Shown one piece after another: positions 8,249 to 17,662 of a DNA stretch of 37,690 nt. The stretch comes from Elusimicrobiota bacterium (GTDB taxonomy: Bacteria > Elusimicrobiota > Elusimicrobia > JACQPE01). Every line of letters begins with the position of its first letter. Position 1 is the first letter of the stretch. The DNA is taken from positions 1 to 37,690 of the forward strand of contig JACQPE010000131.1 of NCBI GenBank assembly GCA_016207685.1, read 5' to 3'. Position numbers and translations under genes: made by a program. Under the pieces are notes generated by a model. That model was not told the origin of the DNA, ran no database searches, and worked only from the letters and a program-made list of their open reading frames with translations.

Positions 8249-9090
8249 GTCAAAAACAGCGGAAACAATCATCTAAATTTTTATTTTTTGGCGCCGTGGC
8301 CTTGGTTTGTTTCTGGAGCCTGGCCCCCTTTTTGTGGCAAGTTTTGACATCATTAAAATCGAGCGAGGAGGTCATTGCCTCGCCGCCTGTGTACTGGCCA
8401 TCGCGCTTGACCATCGTGAGTTACTTCAAAATTTTTTCAGCCAGGCCTTTTTCGGTTTATATTTGGAACAGCTTAATCGTGGCTTTTGGGACGACATTTT
8501 TATGCACCGGAGTCGCCGCTCTCGCAGCTTACGCTTTTTCCAGACTTAAGCTTCCCGGCGGCAAGGCAGTGTCAAATGCCATTTTGCTCGTTTCTCTATT
8601 TCCGCCAACGCTGCTTGTTGTCGCCTTAAAGCAACTGATTCAGACGGCCGGACTTTTGAATAATCCCTTGTCGCTTATTTTAACCTACGCCGCGCTTAAC
8701 CTGCCTTTTGCCATCTGGGTCTTGGCGAATTTTTTTAAACAAGTCCCCATGGACATTGAGGAGGCGGCCCAAGTGGACGGCCTGGGTCGTTGGTCGGTGC
8801 TCTGGAAGATCGTCGCTCCCTTGTCCGCGCCGGCGATCGCAACAACGGCTATTTTAGTCTTTATTTTTTCCTGGAACGAGTTTTTGCTGGCGTTAACCTT
8901 TATGTCGAAAGATGCGGCGCGGACAGTGCCGGTTGGAATCGCCATGCTTTCAGGTGTGACGATTTATGAAATTCCCTGGGATCAAATTTCAGCCGCCGTC
9001 GTCATCACAACGTTGCCCGTAGTGGCCATGGTTTTGGCCTTTCAGAGACGCATTATCGAGGGTTTAACGGCGGGAGCCGTCAAAGGATAA
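8245..9090 (+). CDS. Sugar ABC transporter permease (MalG/UgpE type)
   Basis: EAA loop EEAAQVDGLGRWSVLWKIVAPLSAPA; multiple TM segments; ATGA overlap with the upstream gene. Confidence 0.92.
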   Translation: MSQKQRKQSSKFLFFGAVALVCFWSLAPFLWQVLTSLKSSEEVIASPPVYWPSRLTIVSYFKIFSARPFSVYIWNSLIVAFGTTFLCTGVAALAAYAFSRLKLPGGKAVSNAILLVSLFPPTLLVVALKQLIQTAGLLNNPLSLILTYAALNLPFAIWVLANFFKQVPMDIEEAAQVDGLGRWSVLWKIVAPLSAPAIATTAILVFIFSWNEFLLALTFMSKDAARTVPVGIAMLSGVTIYEIPWDQISAAVVITTLPVVAMVLAFQRRIIEGLTAGAVKG

Positions 9091-9092
9091 TT

Positions 9093-10109
9093 ATGGCTCA
9101 CGTTGAGATCAAAAATATCAATAAGGCTTTTGAAACCGGGAAATCAATTTTAAGCGCCGTCTCATTTACTATTAATGACGGAGAATTTGTCTCTCTTCTT
9201 GGGGCTTCAGGGTGCGGAAAAACCACGATCCTGAGAATTATCGCTGGACTCGAGACGGCGGATTCAGGCAGCGTCTTAATTGACGGCCAAGATGTGGGCG
9301 CTGCTTCACCCAAAGATCGCGACATCGCCATGGTCTTCCAAAACTATGCGCTTTATCCGCATTTGAATGTCCGGGAAAATATTAGCATGGGTCTGACTTT
9401 ACGAAAAATTGCCCGGCCTGAAATCAGCCGGCGCGTTCAGGAAACAGCGGCTTTACTGGGAATTGAGGAATATCTGGACCGACGGCCCTCGGCCTTGAGC
9501 GGCGGCCAACGGCAACGCGTGGCTCTGGCACGCGCCCTTGTGCGGCGGCCCAAGGTTTTCCTGTTGGATGAACCCTTAAGCAATCTTGACGCGCTTTTAC
9601 GCGATAAAACGCGGTCCGAGCTCAAACTTTTGTTTGAAAGAGTTAAAGGAACGGTGATCTATGTGACGCATGATCAGGTCGAAGCCATGACCATGTCAAG
9701 CCGGATTATTGTTCTCAACAAAGGCCGGATTGAGCAAATCGGCGCGCCGCAGGAAATTTATTCCAAACCTAGAACAGCCTTTGTGGCGTCATTTTTAGGC
9801 ACACCATCCATGAATTTGTTTGATGTTTCCAAGGCAATTCAATGCGGATTGCTTTCCCAGACGGCATTTGGTTCGAAGTCGGCGCTAATGGCCGGAATTA
9901 GGCCCGAAGAAATTTTAGTATCGCAGCGCCGGCAAGACGGCTTTGTTGAAGTTGAAATTTTAGTGGCCGAGCCGACCGGGGCCTTGACAATTTTGACACT
10001 CAAGACCGGCGTTGACCTGCGCGCCGTAGTCAAAGGCTCTTTTAACAACGCGCGCCAAAAAATTTGGATTTCTCTTCCTGACCAACACCTTCACTTTTTC
10101 CCCAATTGA
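9093..10109 (+). CDS. Sugar ABC transporter ATP-binding protein (MalK/UgpC-like)
   Basis: Walker A GASGCGKT; signature LSGGQRQRVALARAL; Walker B VFLLDEPLSNLD; C-terminal TOBE-like tail. Confidence 0.95.
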   Translation: MAHVEIKNINKAFETGKSILSAVSFTINDGEFVSLLGASGCGKTTILRIIAGLETADSGSVLIDGQDVGAASPKDRDIAMVFQNYALYPHLNVRENISMGLTLRKIARPEISRRVQETAALLGIEEYLDRRPSALSGGQRQRVALARALVRRPKVFLLDEPLSNLDALLRDKTRSELKLLFERVKGTVIYVTHDQVEAMTMSSRIIVLNKGRIEQIGAPQEIYSKPRTAFVASFLGTPSMNLFDVSKAIQCGLLSQTAFGSKSALMAGIRPEEILVSQRRQDGFVEVEILVAEPTGALTILTLKTGVDLRAVVKGSFNNARQKIWISLPDQHLHFFPN

Positions 10110-10142
10110 TATCTGCGGACCCAAATTTTAGACAATAGGGCC

Positions 10143-11972
10143 ATGATGCGCCGGTTTGGCGGTTTTGTCAGGTCCCTGGATAAAATTTTTTTGTTATTTC
10201 TTTTTGTTTGGCTGATCCTTAATTGGATCAGTTTGCCTTGGGGTTTGCCCTCCGTGAAACGCGCGGCCATGGTGTTACCGCCCGAATCGAAGGAACCTCA
10301 ATTTTTTGAACAACTTGAGACTAATCGAAAGAAACTTTACGAAATATCACTCTCAAGCCAGATCGCCGTGGGATGGATGGATCCTTATTTTTCGCGGCCG
10401 GATGAAATTTTCAAGGTTCGCGGCTGGGAAACCCCCTGGCACCGGTTTTTGCTGCACGCCTACAGTGGATTTCTTCTGCGCAGTATTGATGGTGATGAAC
10501 AGATTTTTATCGTTTCCTTATCCAAAATGAATCCTAAAAAATTACAACTCAACCCCCATCACTATTTTCATGCGGGTGTTTATATTTACAGCCTGGGGGC
10601 TTTGTTTCAGGCTTCTCAAATGGCGGGTTTGATAAGACTTGTTTCTGACATTAAGTTTTATTATAGCCATCCCGATGACATGGGGCGTTTCTATCATATT
10701 GGCCGCATCTATAGCGCCCTCTGGGGAATCATCGGCGGCATTTTGCTCTATATTTTAGTTCTAAAAAATTCAAACCGCAGGATGGCGTCTTTAGCGGCCT
10801 ATTTTTATTTAGCGGCTCCCGTGACTCTTTATGTAACCCATGTCCTTAAAGGCCACGCCACAGGAGCGGCTCTCGTGTTTGGCTTGTTGATTTTGTGTCA
10901 CGACATTTTAGAGCGAGGAACCAAAAAATCCTATGGGCTGGCAAGCCTTTTGGCCGGTATTATAGTCGGCACTCAACCGCATTTATGGTTTGCCGCGCTT
11001 ACCGTGCCTTTGGCGCATTTGTGCCACGGGTTATGGGTTGACCGCGTTTCGATAAAAAAAATATTTATAGACCTGCGCTTTTTGCTGATGCCGGTTATCG
11101 GCATCCTTGGATTCGTGCTGGTTAGTCCCTATATTTTCTCCGCGTTTAAAGAATGGTATTACGTCGCCTTGGTTCACGGCTCTGATATCCATCCTCCAAC
11201 GTTGAATCCCTTGAAATGGCTGAAAGCTTATGCGATCGGATTGGGTATCGGCTTGAATTATCCGGTATTTTTAGCTTTTGCCATAGGTTTAATTTGGGCA
11301 TTATGCCGATGGGTGAAAAGAACCTCATGGGAGAAATTTTTGATTATTTTTTCGCTCGCCTATTTATTGCTTTTTGGAATCTATACGGGACCGGTGATTC
11401 AAGATAGCGCCATGTATTCCCGCCATTTTATGCCGCTTGTAGGCTTGTGCTGCTGCTGGGCCGCCTGGTCTCTGGAGCGCTGTTTCGGCTCAGGGAAGTA
11501 TTATTGGAAGGGCTTGGGCGCTTTTATTGTTTTGTATGCGCTTTCCGTGATGATTTTTTATGAATTCAATTATTTCAGCGATGCCCGAGGATCCTCCTAT
11601 ATGAAGGCTGGTGAATGGATATCGAAGAACATTCCCAAGCGTTCCTCGATCGGCCTCAAACACATGCCCCATACGGATTTTACACCGCCCTTTGATTTCG
11701 TCAATTATGAATTGTGGATTAATGTTTTTAACAATCATCTGGATCCGGAAAAGGATGCCTTGCCGCAGTATTACGTTTTAGAACGCAATCCCAATTACTA
11801 TTCAGTGCCTATCGAATGGAAAAAACCGTTCAAAAATTTCGAACGCTACTATGATCCAGTCGCCTATTTCGGCCGGGGTGGCAGACCCCGATGGTGGGAT
11901 TTTACGGATCATTTCAGCGGAGCAAATTTTCCGGTTTGGATTTATCAACTGCGGAGGACTCATGCGTCTTAA
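10143..11972 (+). CDS. Polytopic membrane protein, GT39/PMT-like glycosyltransferase
   Basis: About 609 aa with many TM helices; PDDMGRFYHIGRIYSALWGIIGG and PVTLYVTHVLKGHATGAALVF resemble GT-C glycosyltransferases. Confidence 0.7.
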   Translation: MMRRFGGFVRSLDKIFLLFLFVWLILNWISLPWGLPSVKRAAMVLPPESKEPQFFEQLETNRKKLYEISLSSQIAVGWMDPYFSRPDEIFKVRGWETPWHRFLLHAYSGFLLRSIDGDEQIFIVSLSKMNPKKLQLNPHHYFHAGVYIYSLGALFQASQMAGLIRLVSDIKFYYSHPDDMGRFYHIGRIYSALWGIIGGILLYILVLKNSNRRMASLAAYFYLAAPVTLYVTHVLKGHATGAALVFGLLILCHDILERGTKKSYGLASLLAGIIVGTQPHLWFAALTVPLAHLCHGLWVDRVSIKKIFIDLRFLLMPVIGILGFVLVSPYIFSAFKEWYYVALVHGSDIHPPTLNPLKWLKAYAIGLGIGLNYPVFLAFAIGLIWALCRWVKRTSWEKFLIIFSLAYLLLFGIYTGPVIQDSAMYSRHFMPLVGLCCCWAAWSLERCFGSGKYYWKGLGAFIVLYALSVMIFYEFNYFSDARGSSYMKAGEWISKNIPKRSSIGLKHMPHTDFTPPFDFVNYELWINVFNNHLDPEKDALPQYYVLERNPNYYSVPIEWKKPFKNFERYYDPVAYFGRGGRPRWWDFTDHFSGANFPVWIYQLRRTHAS

Positions 11973-12723
11973 AAATAAAATTGCGATTGTCACGGGTGGC
12001 GGCACGGGCATAGGCCGGGCCATCGCCCTGCGTTTTGCCGGCGAAGGCGCTTTGGTCGTGGTCAGCGGCCGCAGGCCCAGGCCCATTAAAGAAACGGCGC
12101 AGCTCATCGAGGCCTCAGGGGGGCGCGCCAAGGCCGTTCGCGCCGATGTGACCCTGACAAAAGACGCCAAATGGCTTATTAAAGAAACTTTACGTTCCTG
12201 CGGAAAAATCGATATTTTGGTCAATAACGCCGGCATTTTGCCGTCGCGTCTTAATGTGTTGGACACGCCGGAAAAAGACTGGGAAGCAACGATTCGCGGC
12301 AATCTCTCCAGCGCGTTTCTTATGTGCAAACACGCCATGCCCGAGCTTATTCGCCAACGAGGAAATATCATCAACATCGCTTCAGTAGCCGGTCTCAAGG
12401 GAACCCCCCTTCGCGCCGCCTATGGCGCATCCAAGGGAGGCATAATTATTTTAACCAAGGGCATGGCTTTAGATTTTGCTTCCTATGGCGTGCGGGTTAA
12501 TGCCATTTGCCCGGCTTACATTGAAACGGATATTAACAGGGAATATATCCGCCGGTTAAAAGCCCAGGGAAAATTTCAAGCCTTGGTGGCCCGCCATCCT
12601 ATGGGTATTTTGGGATGTCCGGATGATGTGGCCTGGGCCGCTCTTTATTTGGCCAGCGATGAAGCCCGCTGGGTGACCGGCGTCGCGCTGGCCGTTGACG
12701 GCGGCGTCAGCGCCGGAGTTTAA
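11962..12723 (+). CDS. SDR-family NAD(P)-dependent oxidoreductase
   Basis: TGGGTGIGRAIA cofactor motif; NNAG; YGASKGG active site; start ATG 11962, overlapping the upstream gene. Confidence 0.92.
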   Translation: MRLKNKIAIVTGGGTGIGRAIALRFAGEGALVVVSGRRPRPIKETAQLIEASGGRAKAVRADVTLTKDAKWLIKETLRSCGKIDILVNNAGILPSRLNVLDTPEKDWEATIRGNLSSAFLMCKHAMPELIRQRGNIINIASVAGLKGTPLRAAYGASKGGIIILTKGMALDFASYGVRVNAICPAYIETDINREYIRRLKAQGKFQALVARHPMGILGCPDDVAWAALYLASDEARWVTGVALAVDGGVSAGV

Positions 12724-12749
12724 GCGCGAATGTGCGGGCGCCGGATATA

Positions 12750-13727
12750 ATGTCCGAACGAATTGATGTTGTTTCTGCGGACACGTTGGACTACGAAAAA
12801 TTTGTCCGCCTCCAAAAAATCGCTTTTGATCAAGTCCTACGGCAACACCAGGCGTCATTTGATCACTTAAATCCTGATTATTATCGCTGGAAGTATAACA
12901 ATCCGGAGGGTCCTTCAAGGATCGCTCAAGTTTGGAATGAAGATGAGCTGGTTTCGGCAAATGCGATGAGCCCTTTTGATCTGGCGAGCGCCCTCGGAAA
13001 CCAAAGAATATGGATATCCAGCGAATCTGCCACGCTCCCCAAAGCCCGGGGAAGGGGGCTTCTTTTGAAATGCTTAAACGCCTTAAGAGAGGATTTGGGC
13101 CCAAATTTTATTTTTTGCGGCTTCCCTAACCCAAATTCAAAACCAAGGTTTTCTCGCTTCGGGTGGCAAGAAAAAGCTCTATTGCGCCTCTGGGTAGCCC
13201 CAAGGTCCCTGTTATTGGGCCAAGAAAAAAATGAAATTATTTTGATGCGGCATTTTGATGGGTTGATGGACGAATGTATCAGCCAAATCGTGCCCGCGTC
13301 CGGTCCTTTGCTAAAACGCAATGCCGGTTATTTGAACTGGCGCTACACGACGCATCCCATATGGCGTTATGAAATTTTCTTTTATATGAAAGATCACGTG
13401 GTCCGCGGATTTTGCGTCCTGCGACAGGCCGCCGTTAAAGGATACCGACTGGCGTTGATCATGGAACTTTGGGGCCGGGATGCCGACGCGGTTTCGGTCC
13501 TGCTTTCCCATGGCCGCTTTTGGGCGGCCCAAAAAGGGCTTTTTTGGACCGTTCTGTTTGATTCAAACATCTCAACATTGGAGGCGCTTCGGGCTGGATA
13601 TTTTTGCGTGCCACCGGCTTTTGTCCCGAGGGAATTTTTTTTAATGGGACAAGCGCTGGGACAAAAAGAAGAAAAGATGTGGGCCATGCCCTGGCGGCTC
13701 CAAAGCGGCGATTGGGACGCCTTTTAA
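12750..13727 (+). CDS. GNAT-family acetyltransferase-like protein
   Basis: PDYYRWKYNNPEGPSRIAQVWNEDELVSANAM and ARGRGLLLKCLNAL resemble GNAT; paralogous in layout to 19567..20685. GTG at 12732 is an alternative start. Confidence 0.65.
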   Translation: MSERIDVVSADTLDYEKFVRLQKIAFDQVLRQHQASFDHLNPDYYRWKYNNPEGPSRIAQVWNEDELVSANAMSPFDLASALGNQRIWISSESATLPKARGRGLLLKCLNALREDLGPNFIFCGFPNPNSKPRFSRFGWQEKALLRLWVAPRSLLLGQEKNEIILMRHFDGLMDECISQIVPASGPLLKRNAGYLNWRYTTHPIWRYEIFFYMKDHVVRGFCVLRQAAVKGYRLALIMELWGRDADAVSVLLSHGRFWAAQKGLFWTVLFDSNISTLEALRAGYFCVPPAFVPREFFLMGQALGQKEEKMWAMPWRLQSGDWDAF

Positions 13728-13728
13728 T

Positions 13729-14574
13729 ATGCTGGCCATGCCGGAGCATTGCTGCGTCTGCGATGAACCCCGATGGCAGCCCTATTGGCGGGGACTGCGC
13801 CGATGTCCGCGTTGCACTTTTGTCTGGGCGATAACGGAGGAAAATTACGATCAGGCTCAGGACATTTATCATGATCCGGGGTATTTTTTCGGTGGCGAAT
13901 ACTTAGACTACGTTAAAGAGCGTCCCTATTTGGCAAAGGGTTTTCGTTTACGTTTGGATATGCTGCGCCGTTTTGCGTCATCGGGACTTCTCTTTGAAGT
14001 GGGCAGCGCCTTTGGTTTTTTTCTTGAGGGGGCCAAAAAAAATTTTACGGTTTCAGGAATCGACATCAACGCCGAGGCCTGCGCCTATGCGCGTTCAAAT
14101 TTTAATTTGAATGTTATTACCGGTGATTTATTAAAAATTGATTTGCCGGAGAATCACTTTGACGTCATCGTCAGTTGGGCGACCCTAGAACATTTAACGC
14201 AGCCCCATCTCTACGTTAAAAAAATCAGCCAACTGGTAAAAAGAGGCGGCATCTTCGCCTGCAGCACGGGTGATATCAACTCCCCTCTGCCGCTAATGCA
14301 GAAAGGCAATTGGCGGTTGATTCACCCGCCGACTCACCTGTCCTATTTTTCAAGGCGGAGTCTCGCCGAGCTCATGAATCGGTGCGGCTTTAAACCTGTT
14401 TATTCCAAATGGATCGGTGAACATCGCTCACTTGACGGCATGCTGCACTCTTATTTCGTTACGCTCAAAAAAAAGCCCTCGATCTATGAATGGTTCAAGC
14501 GAAAGGGGCTCAACAAAGGAGGATTTTATTTAAACACATGGGATACAATTTTCATGATCGGACGCCGTGTTTAG
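13729..14574 (+). CDS. Class I SAM-dependent methyltransferase with N-terminal zinc-ribbon-like CxxC pairs
   Basis: CCVCDEPRWQPYWRGLRRCPRC; LLFEVGSAFGFFLEGAKK; DVIVSWATLEHLTQP; VKRGGIFACSTGD. Confidence 0.85.
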   Translation: MLAMPEHCCVCDEPRWQPYWRGLRRCPRCTFVWAITEENYDQAQDIYHDPGYFFGGEYLDYVKERPYLAKGFRLRLDMLRRFASSGLLFEVGSAFGFFLEGAKKNFTVSGIDINAEACAYARSNFNLNVITGDLLKIDLPENHFDVIVSWATLEHLTQPHLYVKKISQLVKRGGIFACSTGDINSPLPLMQKGNWRLIHPPTHLSYFSRRSLAELMNRCGFKPVYSKWIGEHRSLDGMLHSYFVTLKKKPSIYEWFKRKGLNKGGFYLNTWDTIFMIGRRV

Positions 14575-14588
14575 GGTTAGATCAACCC

Positions 14589-15461
14589 ATGAACGCCGGA
14601 TCGAAATTTCTGATCGTCAACGCGGATGATTTTGGCCTTACGGAGTCCGTTTGCGATGGTATTCTGGAATCTTACCGCCGAGGCATTGTAACCAGCACCA
14701 GTATGCTTTCCACGGGACGCGCTTTTGCGTACGGCGCCGATTATCTAATAAAAAATCCCGGATTGGCGGCCGGTATTCATTTGTGTCTCGACGAAGAACG
14801 GCCGGCGCGGCCCGATCTGTGGCCGGCAAAATTTCTAACGAAAGAAGGTTTTTTTGAACATCGGTCGCTAATGTTTACGTGGTGTCTTTTGGGGATCATT
14901 TCACCCGGCCTTGTTTATGAAGAATGGAAGGCGCAAATAGCTCGCTGCCTGGAAGCCGGCGTCCATTTGGATCACCTGGATGGCCACGGCCATGTTCACC
15001 TGATCCCTTCATTGGCGCCTGTGGCCGTCAAATTGGCCAAAGAATTCAAAATTTTGAACGTGCGCTTTCCTCAAATTGGAGGGCTGGGATGGCTGTTCCG
15101 CCAGGGTTTTCTCAAAACAGCGAGGGTATCGGCTATCGCGGCCCTCGGCTTGCTCTCGCGGCGCCATTTTAAAGGTGAGCGTTCCGGCAGGCCTTACAAT
15201 TTTCATGGACTGGCTCAGGGCGGGAGGCTGGACCCAAAAGCACTAAATCTTATTCTGGAGGCATTGCCTCAAGGGATTAACGAATTAATGTGTCATCCCG
15301 GCCTATGGAATGAAAAACAGATGAATCGTTACCTGTATTGGGACTATCACTGGCAAGCTGAATTGGACGCCCTGACACAATCACATTTACGTGAAAAATT
15401 GAAAAAAGAAGGGATCACCTTAGCAAGGTTTGGAGATTTGCCGTCAAAAAATTCCGGCTAA
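14589..15461 (+). CDS. ChbG/YdjC/HpnK-like carbohydrate deacetylase
   Basis: LIVNADDFGLTESVCDGILESYRRGIVTSTSML; GIHLCLDEERPA; HLDHLDGHGHVHLIPSL; ELMCHPG. Start ATG 14589. Confidence 0.9.
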   Translation: MNAGSKFLIVNADDFGLTESVCDGILESYRRGIVTSTSMLSTGRAFAYGADYLIKNPGLAAGIHLCLDEERPARPDLWPAKFLTKEGFFEHRSLMFTWCLLGIISPGLVYEEWKAQIARCLEAGVHLDHLDGHGHVHLIPSLAPVAVKLAKEFKILNVRFPQIGGLGWLFRQGFLKTARVSAIAALGLLSRRHFKGERSGRPYNFHGLAQGGRLDPKALNLILEALPQGINELMCHPGLWNEKQMNRYLYWDYHWQAELDALTQSHLREKLKKEGITLARFGDLPSKNSG

Positions 15462-16691
15462 AATGCGTCTAAAATCCGTTTTTTGCGCCGGATCAGATGG
15501 AAAGAATTCCTCAATACTCTTAACCACGGCCAAAGCAGCCGGCAGGATAAGAACAGGCGCGATTGATTCCCGGAACCGAATAATGATGTAAAAAAAGGCA
15601 TGAATGCTCCATTTATATAGGATGATAACGGCAATAAGGGTCCAAAAGGGCTCCTTTTTATAGGGGGCGATGTAGAGCCCGGTAAGACAAAGCGAAAATA
15701 ACGGAACATAGCTAAACACATATAATAAATTTTGACCCAGCGAGGCCGCCCCGGGGGTGACAAAGGGCCGCCAGAAATGGACCAGGTTTCCAGCGAAAAT
15801 ATAAAGGGCGCGGGCCGGGTTATTTTTGATGTAATCCAAGGCCTCTTTGGTCAAAATATTTCTAAATTCCAATTCGTTGAGGCGCTCAAATTTTACGGAA
15901 TTCTCCTCTAAAAAAGGAACTTCAACACCGGAAAAATGATACTGGGAATTATAGGTTTCCCACATCATGCGTGAAGAATTTGTGCTGACCGGGACAAAAG
16001 CGCGGTGAATGATCCAGTTGCGAATGACCCAGGGAGACATCATTAAAAAAAATCCAATGCCAAAAATGGCTGGGCGTTGCCATGAGCGCTTGATCCAGAG
16101 CAAGTAGGCTCCTAAAATGACGGCTCCGATGAGGTATTCCCCCCTGAACAAAGTCAGCACGGCAAGGACGACGCCGCAAAAAAATGGCAGCCAACGGCTG
16201 TTGTCTTTAGATTTGGAAATTTTTAAAGTCCACAGGAGGGCCAGGGTCAACAGGTCCGTGGCGATGGCGTGAGGATTCACGCGGGTTGACCAAAATAATT
16301 GCGGCGGATATAGCGCCCATATCCATCCGGCCAATCCCCCCCATTTTCCCAGAAGCATTTTGCCGATGTCGGCCAGCCAGAGACAGGCGCCGGCCGATAG
16401 AATAATAATAGGCCAACGCAGGGGTTCAAAATTCCCGGGGGTAAAAAATTGGCACAACGCCATGAGGTACCCCATTCCCGGAGGAAGATAAGAATGGTAT
16501 CTGGCTTTTTCCATATTCATGGGACTGACCCAGGCTCCTTCACCATTCAAAATGTGCATCCCCATATTGATGTAAGTCCCATCGTCGTCCCCATGATCTC
16601 CCGAGCCGATATACCACGCCATGACCGCACGGGTTATCAGAGCCGCAAAAAATAAAAGCAGACGCGGATTTGAAGAAATGAAGCGGCGCAT
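15444..16691 (-). CDS. GT39-like membrane glycosyltransferase
   Basis: GDDDGTYINMGMHILNGEG; YHSYLPPGMGYLMAL; LFRGEYLIGAVILG; many TM helices. Start at MRR via TAATG overlap. Confidence 0.8.
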   Translation of the reverse strand: MRRFISSNPRLLLFFAALITRAVMAWYIGSGDHGDDDGTYINMGMHILNGEGAWVSPMNMEKARYHSYLPPGMGYLMALCQFFTPGNFEPLRWPIIILSAGACLWLADIGKMLLGKWGGLAGWIWALYPPQLFWSTRVNPHAIATDLLTLALLWTLKISKSKDNSRWLPFFCGVVLAVLTLFRGEYLIGAVILGAYLLWIKRSWQRPAIFGIGFFLMMSPWVIRNWIIHRAFVPVSTNSSRMMWETYNSQYHFSGVEVPFLEENSVKFERLNELEFRNILTKEALDYIKNNPARALYIFAGNLVHFWRPFVTPGAASLGQNLLYVFSYVPLFSLCLTGLYIAPYKKEPFWTLIAVIILYKWSIHAFFYIIIRFRESIAPVLILPAALAVVKSIEEFFPSDPAQKTDFRRILAGIF

Positions 16692-17392
16692 TATGGCGTT
16701 TTGCAGCTCTCCATGACTAAGCACCATTGATATCTCATGGGCAATGGCACGACATCAATACCAACGGCGCTTTCGATCCTAAATCCGGTTTGTTGATGGA
16801 GCAGCGTCAGCTCCGAGAAGCTTAATTGATGCTCGTCATCCGTATCGCGCTGGATGACTCCTCGAAGAACATGCTTGAGTCGGAATACCGGCGATGAACG
16901 GTTTTCTTCATTGACAATGAGCCGCCCGTCATCTTTCAATGCGTTGAACGCGTTGGCCATCAGATCGTGATATTGGGGCACATGATGAATCGCATAGGCG
17001 AATAGAACCTGATCAAATGATTGCGGCGGCGCGGCGCCGATGACCTTGACCGCGTCGCCGCACTGAAATTCAACCGAGGTTAGCCCCAGTTCATTTCTGG
17101 CCATCTGGGCAACCGCGATTTCATCTTCATTGGCGTCTACTCCCACCACCGAAGCGCCCATCATCGAAAGCATTAGGGAAATCAACCCGCCGCCACAGCA
17201 GGCATCAAAAAGGCGCGGTGAGGATTTGTGACTGGCTGAAAAATCAATAATTGCTCGCAGCCGTTTTAAATTGATCGGCGTGAACGGATGGGCAAAAAAA
17301 TACCCGTAAGATTCGACAAGACGCGGATCTGATTGGTGCGCTTGATAAAAACTTTTGAGCCGCTCCAATCCCCTGTCAAATTTATCGGCCAT
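16691..17392 (-). CDS. Class I SAM-dependent methyltransferase
   Basis: RLFDACCGGGLISLMLSMMGASVVGVDANEDEI; FDQVLFAYAIHHVPQYHDLM; LKDDGRLIVNEE. Confidence 0.87.
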   Translation of the reverse strand: MADKFDRGLERLKSFYQAHQSDPRLVESYGYFFAHPFTPINLKRLRAIIDFSASHKSSPRLFDACCGGGLISLMLSMMGASVVGVDANEDEIAVAQMARNELGLTSVEFQCGDAVKVIGAAPPQSFDQVLFAYAIHHVPQYHDLMANAFNALKDDGRLIVNEENRSSPVFRLKHVLRGVIQRDTDDEHQLSFSELTLLHQQTGFRIESAVGIDVVPLPMRYQWCLVMESCKTP

Positions 17393-17647
17393 TTAAAGCT
17401 CAATCCCGTGTTCTTGCAAAGCTTTTTTGATCAGGAATATGTTGCGCATTTTGACCGCCTCCCGCGTTGCCAGCGTGATTTTGAATTGTTTCTCTAATTC
17501 TGAAACAAGCATCAGATGGCGCACCGAGTCCCATCGTTGCACCGACTCCATGGATGTTTCATCCGTAACGTCCCCGGGATCAAGGTGAAGCACTTTGGCC
17601 AATAGATTATCGAGCATCGCACGATTTTTTGAAAGGTTTGTCTCCAT
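17393..17647 (-). CDS. Acyl carrier protein
   Basis: 84 aa; WDSVRHLMLVSELEKQFKI with a DSV serine consistent with the phosphopantetheine site; next to an FkbH-like gene. Confidence 0.8.
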   Translation of the reverse strand: METNLSKNRAMLDNLLAKVLHLDPGDVTDETSMESVQRWDSVRHLMLVSELEKQFKITLATREAVKMRNIFLIKKALQEHGIEL

Positions 17648-17662
17648 CTCGCCGGTTAAAAT

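Noticed and set aside
11802-13104. Minus-strand ORFs of 198 aa (11802-12398) and 182 aa (12556-13104)
   Set aside because: Antisense to the SDR and GNAT CDSs, low-complexity or uninformative peptides, no family motifs.
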